DNA from: Tissierellia bacterium
GTDB taxonomy: Bacteria; Bacillota; Clostridia; Tissierellales; Sedimentibacteraceae
Assembly: GCA_028700795.1 (NCBI GenBank)
Contig: JAQVRY010000004.1
Coordinates: forward strand, 6,380-14,925
DNA: 8,546 nucleotides
Direction of reading: 5' to 3'
Below the pieces are notes generated by a model. It was not told the DNA's origin and made no database searches. It saw only the letters and a program-made list of their open reading frames with translations. Numbering within the stretch: position 1 is the stretch's first letter; each line of letters begins with the position of its first letter. Below, in pieces: positions 1 to 6,770 of the stretch. A program made the translations under genes and the position numbers.

Positions 1-133
1 ATATTACAATGCAACTGAGGCGCAGCTTTACTTGGTACTCAGAGACACAGCCATAAACCTTGGATACTGTACTAATGACGATTTAAATCTTAATGAATTT
101 ATAAAACATGATGGTTATTATTGGGAAGAATAA
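1..133 (+). CDS. C-terminal fragment of an unrecognised protein
   Basis: The frame starting at base 2 is open from the window edge to a TAA at 131-133 and gives 43 residues, beginning YYNATEAQLYLVLRD and ending IKHDGYYWEE. The tail is rich in aromatic and acidic residues, with no membrane segment and no motif I recognise. The strong hairpin that begins 8 bases after the stop supports this being a real gene end. In related genomes yyaC often sits near parB and small membrane-protein genes, but this tail does not resemble the ends of those proteins as I remember them, so I give no function. An upstream in-frame stop cannot be excluded because the rest of the gene lies outside the window. Confidence 0.55.
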   Translation, partial: YYNATEAQLYLVLRDTAINLGYCTNDDLNLNEFIKHDGYYWEE

Positions 134-140
134 AGCATAA

Positions 141-187
141 AACACCCCCTGTGTGTATATACTAACACATAGGGGGTGTTTCCTTTG
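141..187 (+). terminator. Hairpin after the upstream gene, overlapping the yyaC leader
   Basis: Bases 141-150 (AACACCCCCT) are perfectly complementary to 171-180 (AGGGGGTGTT). The stem extends inward through 151-156 against 165-170 with one G-T pair, giving about 16 pairs and an 8-base loop. The downstream tract is only TTTCCTTT, weaker than a classical T-run, so termination is probably partial. The position just after the stop at 133 suits a terminator for the upstream gene. The 3' arm is also the only good Shine-Dalgarno sequence for yyaC, so the element may act on both transcription and translation. Confidence 0.6.
171..178 (+). promoter_or_regulatory. Ribosome binding site of yyaC, inside a hairpin arm
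   Basis: AGGGGGTG differs from the ideal AGGAGGTG only by a G that can wobble-pair with the 16S rRNA tail. It ends 6 bases before TTG at 185, which is ideal spacing. The in-frame GTG at 176 lies inside this site and has no other ribosome binding site upstream, so TTG 185 is preferred. All eight bases are paired in the 141-180 hairpin when the full leader is transcribed. Confidence 0.6.
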
Positions 188-736
188 AATCCAATTGAAG
201 TACATTACAAGAACAGCTTTGCAGCAATTAAAATAGGAAATTTTTTAGCAGAGCATATGAATAATGCAGCAATAGTTTGTATCGGAACCGACAAATGCAT
301 AATAGACAGCTTGGGACCCTTAACAGGCACTTTACTGATGAAAGAAAATATCAAAGCTGATGTTTACGGTACTTTGGAAAAACCTGTTCATGCAATGAAT
401 ATTAACGAGTATATAAAAAACTTAAGAAGCAAGAATTATGACTGCATCATAGCGTTGGATGCCTGCTTGAGCAATAAAAAGAATCAAGGAATTATAGAAA
501 TTAGAGAAGGCTCAATCACACCGGGAAAGGGTATAGGGAAATTCCTTCCGGAAATCGGTGATATATCTATAATTGGAATTGTAAGTTCCAGCGATAAGGA
601 ATTTCATGATTTGGTTCAGGATACAAGGCTTTCACTTATTTATGACATGGCAGAAATAATTTGCGGAGGAGTATTAAATGCTTATAACATGAATATATCA
701 GAAAGTTTTGATCAAGCTTCAATAAGCAGTTTGTAA
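185..736 (+). CDS. yyaC: YyaC-type sporulation protein (GPR-like spore protease family, DUF1256)
   Basis: This encodes a soluble protein of 183 residues from TTG 185, or 186 if GTG 176 were used. It has the YyaC landmarks: an N-terminal IEVHYKN segment, the glycine/aspartate motif CIGTDKCIIDSLGPLTG (about residues 32-48), ALDACLS (90-96) and the basic, glycine-rich segment EGSITPGKGIGKFLPEIGD (108-126). The family is related to the germination protease GPR, which degrades small acid-soluble spore proteins, and the two conserved Asp-containing motifs correspond to the putative acidic active-site region. YyaC itself has no proven substrate as far as I know, so a protease role here is inference from the family. 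The gene is a single unit: a hairpin lies before it and a palindrome plus a convergent gene after it. No convincing sporulation-sigma promoter was found upstream, so transcription may come from readthrough or from within the upstream gene. Confidence 0.88.
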   Translation: MNPIEVHYKNSFAAIKIGNFLAEHMNNAAIVCIGTDKCIIDSLGPLTGTLLMKENIKADVYGTLEKPVHAMNINEYIKNLRSKNYDCIIALDACLSNKKNQGIIEIREGSITPGKGIGKFLPEIGDISIIGIVSSSDKEFHDLVQDTRLSLIYDMAEIICGGVLNAYNMNISESFDQASISSL

Positions 737-767
737 GGTATGGGGACACTTTAGTGTCCCCATACCT
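736..767. repeat. Near-perfect palindrome between yyaC and the S41 protease gene
   Basis: Bases 737-750 (GGTATGGGGACACT) are the exact reverse complement of 753-766, and the outer pair 736/767 also matches. The two central bases cannot close a loop, so the folded stem is about 14 pairs with a 4-base loop. It sits between two convergent genes and could end transcription from both sides. However, neither strand has a T-run directly after the stem; the nearest T tract on the plus strand begins 10 bases downstream, at 777. The core GGGGACACTNNAGTGTCCCC resembles the GC-rich palindromes dispersed in clostridial genomes, some linked to REP-associated tyrosine transposases. Membership in such a family is an inference. 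Confidence 0.6.
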
Positions 768-805
768 CTGATAAAGATTTTTTGGGCGGGCTTTCAGAAT
801 GAAAT

Positions 806-2173
806 TTATTTTAATGCTTCTATTGCTGCATCAAGCTGCAAATCGTCTTCATTGCTTTCCACATGCCTTATTAAAGCATTGTATAGGGCATCTTGAGTAG
901 CAAAATCGATTGTTCCGTAGGGATATAATAGATTATTTTCCTGAAATTTCTTAACTTGCTCAAAGGACTGTATGTCGTATACTCCGTCAGGCTGGTTTGT
1001 TTCATAACCTAATTCCATAAGTATCATTTCAGCTGATAAAACATCAAGACTTACATTTCCTAATTCAGGTTTATTTTCATTACTGAAAGTCGGATATTCA
1101 GAAATATCTATAATCTTGTTTTCCACTACAATATCAGGGGTTATCCCGACTTTATGAACAGGTATTTTATTTACTGAAAAATATTCTGCTGTGGTAAATT
1201 TTACTCCGCTTCCGTCAATCAAAGGATACAGAGACTGAACGACACCTTTTCCGTAAGAGTTTGTACCTACAATGATTCCTTCATTTTTATATTTAACGGC
1301 ACCTGCAAATATTTCTGTTGCGCTGGCACTTCCTTCGTTAATTAATACGGCTATTTCATATTTCTGTTCTTTTAGCTTGCTTTCATAAATATCTTCCTTG
1401 CCGGCTGCATATTCCACATATACTACAGGTCCTTCCGTAACAAATAAATTTAACAAGTCAACTGCAGACTGCAATGTTCCCCCGCCGTTGTTACGCATAT
1501 CTATTACTATTTTTTCCACATTATTCTCATCAAACAGGAGAAGCTCATTTTCTACAAGCTCTGCTGTATTGTCGGAAAAACCGGTAACATTTAAATATCC
1601 AATATTATCTTTTAGTATTTTTCCTTCAACATTGTTTATTATTATTGAACTCCTTATTAAATCAAAGTTAAGACTTTCCTTTCCGCGCAGAATGCCTATT
1701 TTAACAGTCGTTCCTTCTTCTCCCCTTATAAGAAGAGATGCCTGACTTGAAGTGGCGCCGGTAATATCATAACCGTCAACAGTATTTATTATATCACCTG
1801 CTTTAATTCCTGCTTCAATTGCAGGTGAGCCGGACAGAGGAGTAACTACGACAACTTGTCCGTTTATATCCATTATTTGAACGCCTATACCTGAAAATTC
1901 TCCTGCCGTATCTTCAAGTAATGCTTGGTATTCCTTGGGTGTATAGTAAGTGCTGTAGTCGTCCAAAACACTGAAGAATCCGTCATAAAGACCATTCATG
2001 ATATCTTCTTGGCTTACTTCGTACTGATAATTGTCAAGCACAAAAGAAATTACTTTCTTCATAAATTCAATATCTTCGCTGAACTCATCTTCATCGATTT
2101 CTATTGCCAATACAGAAGTAAATGATAATATTACCATTAAAACTACAATAAACAAACTAATTCTTTTTTTCAT
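806..2173 (-). CDS. Secreted S41 carboxyl-terminal processing protease (CtpA/CtpB type)
   Basis: This encodes a 455-residue serine protease exported across the membrane. ATG 2173 is preferred over the upstream GTG at 2203 because GAGGTG lies 4 bases before it and because it puts a basic, hydrophobic signal peptide (MKKRISLFIVV, likely cleaved after VLA at residue 23) at the N-terminus. Domains in order are a helical N-region (about 30-90), a PDZ domain (about 92-175, with the GIGVQI strand and a GIKAGDIIN loop), and the protease core (about 185-350). The Ser-Lys active site is visible: Ser284 in GSASATEIFAG, Lys309 in SYGKGVVQ (25 residues later, as in the family), and Gln313. A peptidoglycan-binding-1-like domain follows (about 372-436) with an acidic tail. 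Members clip proteins near their C-termini; CtpB of Bacillus acts in the sigma-K checkpoint, and whether this one does is unknown. The gene is convergent with yyaC. Its start follows a 188-base gap holding a repeat; I found no strong promoter, only a weak GATAAT-like box at 2196-2201. Confidence 0.92.
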   Translation of the reverse strand: MKKRISLFIVVLMVILSFTSVLAIEIDEDEFSEDIEFMKKVISFVLDNYQYEVSQEDIMNGLYDGFFSVLDDYSTYYTPKEYQALLEDTAGEFSGIGVQIMDINGQVVVVTPLSGSPAIEAGIKAGDIINTVDGYDITGATSSQASLLIRGEEGTTVKIGILRGKESLNFDLIRSSIIINNVEGKILKDNIGYLNVTGFSDNTAELVENELLLFDENNVEKIVIDMRNNGGGTLQSAVDLLNLFVTEGPVVYVEYAAGKEDIYESKLKEQKYEIAVLINEGSASATEIFAGAVKYKNEGIIVGTNSYGKGVVQSLYPLIDGSGVKFTTAEYFSVNKIPVHKVGITPDIVVENKIIDISEYPTFSNENKPELGNVSLDVLSAEMILMELGYETNQPDGVYDIQSFEQVKKFQENNLLYPYGTIDFATQDALYNALIRHVESNEDDLQLDAAIEALK

Positions 2174-2178
2174 AATGC

Positions 2179-2184
2179 ACCTCG
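2179..2184 (-). promoter_or_regulatory. Ribosome binding site deciding the S41 protease start
   Basis: On the minus strand GAGGTGCATT precedes ATG 2173, leaving 4 bases between GAGGTG and the start. The longer frame from GTG 2203 would overlap this site and add ten polar and basic residues before the signal peptide, so the shorter start is chosen. Confidence 0.7.
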
Positions 2185-2235
2185 TTTTCTTATGAATTAT
2201 CACGTGTTACCACACCACGATAAATAAATACGCTT

Positions 2236-2310
2236 TGTCATCCTGAGTGTAACGAAGGATCTCAGGTTTTAAAGTATGAGATTCTTCGAGCTAAAGCTCT
2301 CAGAATGACA
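2236..2310. repeat. 75-base MITE-like inverted repeat
   Basis: The outer arms TGTCATCCTGAG (2236-2247) and CTCAGAATGACA (2299-2310) pair with one mismatch. The inner arms 2253-2264 and 2277-2288 pair over 12 bases with one G-T. The apical loop is about 12 bases, and an internal GAGCTAAAGCTC mini-palindrome (2288-2299) makes the arms asymmetric. The phrases GTCATCCTGAG...CGAAGGATCTCA and TGAGATTCTTCG...CTCAGAATGAC are ones I recognise from dispersed intergenic repeats in many bacterial genomes, notably Firmicutes. No transposase is encoded, so the copy would be non-autonomous. It lies after cyuA and before the S41 protease gene, both on the minus strand, and could act as a terminator or processing hairpin for cyuA. 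Confidence 0.75.
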
Positions 2311-2322
2311 CGCAATTACAAA

Positions 2323-2340
2323 ATTGTTATTCATAACAAT
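2323..2340. repeat. AT-rich 18-base palindrome downstream of cyuA
   Basis: ATTGTTAT (2323-2330) and ATAACAAT (2333-2340) are perfect inverted copies separated by two bases. On the minus strand the hairpin is followed by TTTTG, so it could be a weak intrinsic terminator for cyuA, 21 bases after its stop. It is AT-rich and short, and it could equally be an operator-like or chance palindrome. Confidence 0.35.
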
Positions 2341-2361
2341 GATAGGAACATACATAGGGGG

Positions 2362-3636
2362 TTAGCACTTATTAATGATAACATCAAGAATTACTTCATC
2401 TGTATGGTCCATGCCGATATTTGAAACCTTTGCTAAATTTTGTATTGTTTTTTCTGCTGTACAGCCTAAAATACCGTTATCTTCCGGAATATATATTTTT
2501 TCCAATGCCATTTTCGCAGCATCAACGGCGGCATCAACTGAAATGGATAGTTTATAGGCGCATCCCAACTTTGCGCCATCACAGAGCATTCCGGAAATTC
2601 CTGCTATCATATTATTGATAGAGCCTTTAATCTGCTCGTTATTTCCGTTTAACATGTATGTGAGTCCTGCAGCACAGCCGACTCCTGCAGCAACTGCGCA
2701 GCCACAAACTGGTGAAAGTGCTCCTAAATATACTTTTACAAAAATCGTAATCAAATGGCTTAAGGTTACAGACCTCAATATCTTTTCGTTTGGAATATTC
2801 TTTTCACGGCCAATATAGGATATTGGAATTATTGCGACCAAACCGTGATTGCCTGAACCTGCACTGCTCATTACCGGCAAAAGGTATCCCGACATTCGCG
2901 CTTCTGAAGCAGCAGCAGTATATGCCTTAGCCATTGTAAAAGCATCTCCTGCATTTTTATATAGATAATTGCTTAAACCAACACCGATAGATTCTTTTAG
3001 TCCAACATCAGCAATTTTTAAATTCATATCAATTCCGCTTTGAATAAAAGAAATTTCATCAATGGGTACATTATTTGCATAATCGATAAGTTCATCAATA
3101 GAATAGTTTTTTATTTCAAATTTTATTTCATTTGTTGTTTTCTTTTCTGTAGCTTTAGTATCACTTGTATCAAGCAAGACCTTATCATTTTTTCTTTCAA
3201 AAATAATATTGGTATGAGAATCTCGTATTATAACTGTCGCATTATCTTTATCTCCAATTACTTCTGCTTTTATATATAATCCTTGAATATGAGAATTCAG
3301 ATTAAGGTCTATAATATTTGAATCAACAATTTCTAATGCCCTATCAATGCTTTCATTATCAACATCCTTCAGAACTTCCAATTCATATTCCGACTTGCCT
3401 ATTACTAAAGAAAGAGCAGCTGCAAATATTATACCGTGTTCGTTTGTTCCCGGGATACCGACGCTGAATCCGTTCTTTAATATGTTTTTATCAACTTCTA
3501 TATTAAGTTTTTTTATTTCAGAGCCTAATATTTCTTTTGCTCTTGCCACTGCATAGGCAACAGCGCCGGGCTCGGTGCAGCCTAATGCAGGAGTAACCTG
3601 GTTTTTTAATATATTTGTAAGCAGATTGGTTTTCAT
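2362..3636 (-). CDS. cyuA: L-cysteine desulfidase, CyuA/YhaM (UPF0597, serine dehydratase alpha-like)
   Basis: This encodes a cytoplasmic enzyme of 424 residues, full length for the family. Characterised relatives (archaeal L-cysteine desulfidase, E. coli CyuA) use an oxygen-labile [4Fe-4S] cluster to convert L-cysteine to pyruvate, ammonia and sulfide. The family signature TPALGCTEPGAVAYA lies at residues 15-29 with Cys20. SSAGSGNHG is at 257-265, and the SDH-alpha-like cysteine region has Cys311, Cys313, Cys321, Cys352 and Cys359. The Cys352/Cys359 pair and a cysteine about 40 residues earlier match the cluster-ligand spacing I recall for the archaeal enzyme. Cys392 and the terminal Cys424 are additional. 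Some annotations call this family a serine dehydratase subunit, and a different sulfur-containing substrate is possible. ATG 3636 is preceded by AGGGGATG. It is transcribed alone from a promoter at 3678-3706, divergent from yybS. Confidence 0.88.
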   Translation of the reverse strand: MKTNLLTNILKNQVTPALGCTEPGAVAYAVARAKEILGSEIKKLNIEVDKNILKNGFSVGIPGTNEHGIIFAAALSLVIGKSEYELEVLKDVDNESIDRALEIVDSNIIDLNLNSHIQGLYIKAEVIGDKDNATVIIRDSHTNIIFERKNDKVLLDTSDTKATEKKTTNEIKFEIKNYSIDELIDYANNVPIDEISFIQSGIDMNLKIADVGLKESIGVGLSNYLYKNAGDAFTMAKAYTAAASEARMSGYLLPVMSSAGSGNHGLVAIIPISYIGREKNIPNEKILRSVTLSHLITIFVKVYLGALSPVCGCAVAAGVGCAAGLTYMLNGNNEQIKGSINNMIAGISGMLCDGAKLGCAYKLSISVDAAVDAAKMALEKIYIPEDNGILGCTAEKTIQNLAKVSNIGMDHTDEVILDVIINKC

Positions 3637-3677
3637 AATACATCCCCTGTTAATATAATTTTATTAATTCCTACACT

Positions 3678-3706
3678 ATTATAGCAAAAATAATATATAT
3701 TTACAA
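3678..3706 (-). promoter_or_regulatory. Sigma-A type promoter of cyuA
   Basis: On the minus strand TTGTAA (plus coordinates 3701-3706) and a perfect TATAAT (3678-3683) are separated by exactly 17 bases. The predicted transcript starts near 3671, giving a leader of about 35 bases with the ribosome binding site and no room for a riboswitch. The surrounding AT-richness raises the chance-match rate, but spacing and position are both right. Confidence 0.65.
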
Positions 3707-3734
3707 ATAAATTATGCCGCCTTGAAATAAGCTT

Positions 3735-3763
3735 TTGACTTTAAGTTGATTATGGGGTAAAAT
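3735..3763 (+). promoter_or_regulatory. Sigma-A type promoter of the yybS-gdpP-rplI-dnaB operon
   Basis: TTGACT (3735-3740) and TAAAAT (3758-3763), each 5 of 6 to consensus, are 17 bases apart. The expected start is near 3770, which leaves a leader of about 20 bases. The -35 box lies 28 bases from the -35 of the divergent cyuA promoter, so the two polymerases would share a narrow region. No clear operator palindrome was seen between them. Confidence 0.7.
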
Positions 3764-3778
3764 ATTGTAATTAGATAT

Positions 3779-3785
3779 GTGAGGT
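3779..3785 (+). promoter_or_regulatory. Ribosome binding site deciding the yybS start
   Basis: GTGAGGT is followed by two in-frame ATG codons, at 3787 and 3790. The first leaves only 2 bases after GAGG and the second leaves 5, so ATG 3790 is the better start. The difference is one methionine. Confidence 0.6.
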
Positions 3786-3789
3786 AATG

Positions 3790-4752
3790 ATGAACAGAAA
3801 CTTAAAGACATCAAACATTACAGAATCAGCAATGATAACCGGGATATTGGTTATAATTGCTTATTTGTCATCTTTTATTACATTATTAATGTTTTTCTAT
3901 CCCACTCCTGCAATTATTCTAGGGAAAAGGAAGGGGCTTAAATATTCAATTTTAGCATTAATTGCTTCAGATTTGATAATCTCCATGCTTTTGGGAGTAC
4001 AAACGGGACTTGTATTTTTAATTTTATATACACCTTTGGCGGTTGCACTTACATATGGTATCTGCAGAGATGAAGATGCCAACAAAACAATTTTGTTCGG
4101 GACAGCTGCGTATATGATTTCTTTTGTTCTGTACATATTATTTTTGAATTTTATAATGGACATTAATTTTATCGAAAGAGTTGCAGAAATGTATGACCAA
4201 AGCTTTGAAATGACGAGGGGTTTATTTGACAATATCCCTGACCAATTAAGAACTGAGCAATTTGAGCAGTATATAAGTGATATTGAAAAAATAGCACCAA
4301 TGATGAATTACATTGTAACAAGTGTATTTCCGGCGGTATTGATAGCAGCATCAGTAATCACATCATATATTAATTATATAGTTGCAAGCAAATTTGCAGT
4401 AAGGTTTTCAATAAATGTAAAACAACATGAAGGTATAGGTTACTTTTCGTTTCCAAGAAATTTTATGATTTCTATGGCAGGATTGCTGCTTTTGTCATTT
4501 TTATTAGGGTTATTCAATATTAATGTAGAAATTATACAACTGAATCTATTTATTATAGTTTTTATAGCTATGCTTTTACAGGGAGTTGCAGTATTGAAAT
4601 TTTTAATAGATAAAAGCAAAATGAGTAAGTTTGCAAGAAACTTAATATTTGTTATTATTATACTTATGAGCATAAGTTTCAGCATTATCTATGCAATAAT
4701 CGGATTGGTTGATTTAACAATAGATTTAAGAAAAATAAATAGAGCTGTATAG
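3790..4752 (+). CDS. yybS: YybS-family polytopic membrane protein (DUF2232)
   Basis: This encodes a 320-residue integral membrane protein of unknown function. Hydrophobic stretches at about 12-45, 52-69, 71-91, 101-123, 170-199, 224-242, 249-272 and 283-305 suggest eight or so transmembrane helices. A soluble, acidic segment with amphipathic character lies between (about 124-168, containing DNIPDQLRTEQFEQY). Assignment rests on length, topology and, above all, position: a DUF2232 protein directly upstream of gdpP, rplI and dnaB is a conserved arrangement in Firmicutes (yybS in B. subtilis). The family has been compared with small-molecule transporter components, but no substrate is established, so I give no activity. 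It is the first gene after the 3735-3763 promoter, and the next gene starts 14 bases after its TAG. Confidence 0.83.
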   Translation: MNRNLKTSNITESAMITGILVIIAYLSSFITLLMFFYPTPAIILGKRKGLKYSILALIASDLIISMLLGVQTGLVFLILYTPLAVALTYGICRDEDANKTILFGTAAYMISFVLYILFLNFIMDINFIERVAEMYDQSFEMTRGLFDNIPDQLRTEQFEQYISDIEKIAPMMNYIVTSVFPAVLIAASVITSYINYIVASKFAVRFSINVKQHEGIGYFSFPRNFMISMAGLLLLSFLLGLFNINVEIIQLNLFIIVFIAMLLQGVAVLKFLIDKSKMSKFARNLIFVIIILMSISFSIIYAIIGLVDLTIDLRKINRAV

Positions 4753-4766
4753 TTGAAGGAGGCAAT

Positions 4767-6770
4767 ATGGAAAAGAAAACTCCAATGTTTTTAAAAGATG
4801 ACAGTTTTATATACTTTGTAGTTATAGTGTTATTAATAATAATCTTCATAATTGAAGGTATGTTTATTTATGCTGCCTCCGCAGGATTAGTTTTAGTTAT
4901 AATAACAGCTTTTACATTAAGAAAACAGATTTTGCGTAATAGGGAGCTTAAAAATTATGTTATTAATTACACGAATAATTTAGAAAATTTATCAATAAAT
5001 TCTTTTTATTATTCACCATTTCCCATATGCATAATTGGTGTAAACGGAAAAATGTTTTGGTTTAACAATAAGTTTAAAGAACTGCTCAGCGACGATTTAG
5101 ATGCAATTGAAAATATAGAAGAATTTGTTGGGGGATTCCCGTCAAACTCAATGGATGGAAACAAGGATGGCACTTTAAGCAACATAGAAGTTCCTGAAAC
5201 CGGCAGAAGTTTCAATGTATTGTATTATGAGCTTGAAGAAGGGCGATTTGGCGAAGGAAGGTCATATGTTTGCTATTGGAATGAGAATACGGCATTTATC
5301 ACCTTGAGGAATAAATATAATGATGAACGGCCTATTACAATGATGATTCAGATAGATAATTATGAGGAAATATCAGAAAAATTAGAGTTGGGTGAAAAAT
5401 CTTCCATGACTGCTCAGACAGAAAAAATTCTTAACAATTATGCTTGTGAGATGAATGGATTTGTACTGAAATATGACAATTATAAATTTTTAATGATGAT
5501 TGAAAACAAATATCTTGAAACATTGGAAGCAAAGAAATTTTCCATGCTTGATGATATTAAATCAATAAGGGGTACCAATGATTTTAACTTTACACTCAGT
5601 ATAGGTACCGGTGCAATGGCTAAGAATTTAACTCAGCTTATGGAGTACTCCAAGGGAGCCCTTGACGTAGCTTTGGGAAGAGGAGGCGACCAAGCTGTAG
5701 TTAAAAGGATTAATTCCGTTAAATTTTATGGAGGCAAAAGCAAGGCTGTTGAAAAAAGAACAAAGGTCAGAGCAAGGATTATTTCATATGCATTGAGGCA
5801 AATGATTGATCAAAGCTCTAATGTAATTATCATGGGACACAGAGTGGGAGATATGGATAGTTTAGGTTCATCCATAGGCATTTACAGTATTGCCAGAAGC
5901 AGAGGCAAAAAATCATATATAGTGTTGAACAACGTTAATCATGCTTTGAAAAATATGTACGATAGAATAAAAAAAGAAGAAAGCCATTATATCGAATCTA
6001 TTATAACAACTGAAAAGGCATTGGAGCTTTCTGATCAAAATACACTCATTGTTGTTTTGGATACACACAGGAAGAGTTATACTGAAGCACCTGAGCTTAT
6101 TGACAAAATTGATAAGGTAGTTTTGATAGACCATCATAGGAGAAGCGAAGAATATATTGAAAACAATTTATTAGATTACATTGAACCTTATGCTTCATCA
6201 ACCTGTGAGCTTGTGGCGGAATTAATCCAATACATGGAAGATCACATTAAGCTTACAAAATTTGAAGCTGATGCTCTTATGGCCGGAATAGTGGTGGATA
6301 CAAATTCATTTACATTCAAAACAGGCATAAGAACTTTTGAAGCAGCTGCCTTTTTAAAGAGAAGAGGTGCCGACAATGTGGAAGTCAAGGAATTGTTCAA
6401 TGAAAGCATAGAATTTATGAAGAAAAAGACAGAAATTATCGAAAAAAGCGAAATTGTTTTTGATGATGTGGCAGTATCATATATTGATGAGACCACTGAA
6501 GATTCCAACGTAGCAGCTGCACAAAGTGCAGATGAGCTGCTTACAATTAAGGATGTAAATATGAGCTTTGTGCTTGTAAGAAACGAAGAGTATATAAATA
6601 TAAGCGGCCGCTCCGTAGGAGATATGAATGTACAGGTAATTTTGGAATACCTTGGAGGAGGAGGCCATTTGAACATGGCAGGTGCTCAAATATATACCAA
6701 GGACATGGAAGAAGCAAAAGCTAAACTGTATGAAGCCATAGCTCAATATAAAAAGGAGATTAAACCATGA
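4767..6770 (+). CDS. gdpP: Cyclic-di-AMP phosphodiesterase GdpP (membrane-bound DHH/DHHA1)
   Basis: This encodes a 667-residue membrane enzyme that hydrolyses c-di-AMP to pApA, controlling a messenger tied to potassium and osmolyte balance and to cell-wall homeostasis. Two hydrophobic helices (about 13-30 and 33-50) are followed by a PAS-like region (about 80-170) and a degenerate GGDEF domain (about 185-310). In the GGDEF domain the active-site loop is replaced by KYDNYKF, and the GdpP hallmark ALGRGGDQ is present. The DHH domain (about 345-520) retains GHRVGDMDS (His358, Asp362, Asp364), VLDTH (Asp432), the name-giving DHH at 455-457 and VVDTNSF (Asp511). The DHHA1 domain ends with GGGGHLNMAGAQ (630-641). 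All expected metal ligands are present, so it should be active. ATG 4767 follows AAGGAGG at 4756-4762. The stop codon overlaps the rplI start (ATGA), which suggests coupled translation. Confidence 0.96.
   Translation: MEKKTPMFLKDDSFIYFVVIVLLIIIFIIEGMFIYAASAGLVLVIITAFTLRKQILRNRELKNYVINYTNNLENLSINSFYYSPFPICIIGVNGKMFWFNNKFKELLSDDLDAIENIEEFVGGFPSNSMDGNKDGTLSNIEVPETGRSFNVLYYELEEGRFGEGRSYVCYWNENTAFITLRNKYNDERPITMMIQIDNYEEISEKLELGEKSSMTAQTEKILNNYACEMNGFVLKYDNYKFLMMIENKYLETLEAKKFSMLDDIKSIRGTNDFNFTLSIGTGAMAKNLTQLMEYSKGALDVALGRGGDQAVVKRINSVKFYGGKSKAVEKRTKVRARIISYALRQMIDQSSNVIIMGHRVGDMDSLGSSIGIYSIARSRGKKSYIVLNNVNHALKNMYDRIKKEESHYIESIITTEKALELSDQNTLIVVLDTHRKSYTEAPELIDKIDKVVLIDHHRRSEEYIENNLLDYIEPYASSTCELVAELIQYMEDHIKLTKFEADALMAGIVVDTNSFTFKTGIRTFEAAAFLKRRGADNVEVKELFNESIEFMKKKTEIIEKSEIVFDDVAVSYIDETTEDSNVAAAQSADELLTIKDVNMSFVLVRNEEYINISGRSVGDMNVQVILEYLGGGGHLNMAGAQIYTKDMEEAKAKLYEAIAQYKKEIKP

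Noticed and set aside
791..804. CTTTCAGAATGAAA matches CTCTCAGAATGACA (2297-2310) at 12 of 14 bases, which would put related repeat ends on both sides of the S41 gene
   Set aside because: The match is short, has no partner arm nearby and could be chance. It is not enough to claim a composite element or a repeat remnant.
1398..1745. A 115-codon open frame on the plus strand opposite the S41 protease gene
   Set aside because: It lies wholly within a well-supported protease coding region on the other strand, has no ribosome binding site and gives a serine/threonine-rich low-complexity product typical of an antisense shadow.
2196..2223. Possible promoter of the S41 protease gene (minus strand GATAAT with a -35 16 bases upstream)
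   Set aside because: The -35 candidate TTATCG matches only 3 of 6 consensus positions and the -10 lacks the extended TG, so it does not stand out from AT-rich background.
3637..3789. Riboswitch or T-box in the divergent intergenic region
   Set aside because: Predicted leaders are only about 20 and 35 bases long, with no stable stems or known aptamer motifs.
6242..6676. A 144-codon minus-strand open frame opposite the DHH/DHHA1 part of gdpP
   Set aside because: gdpP carries all its catalytic motifs in the opposite strand here. The reverse frame has no recognisable domain and reflects codon bias of the sense gene.
4767..6770. GdpP as an active diguanylate cyclase because of its GGDEF-like domain
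   Set aside because: The GGDEF loop is replaced by a degenerate sequence (KYDNYKF), as is normal for GdpP. The catalytic activity belongs to the DHH/DHHA1 module.
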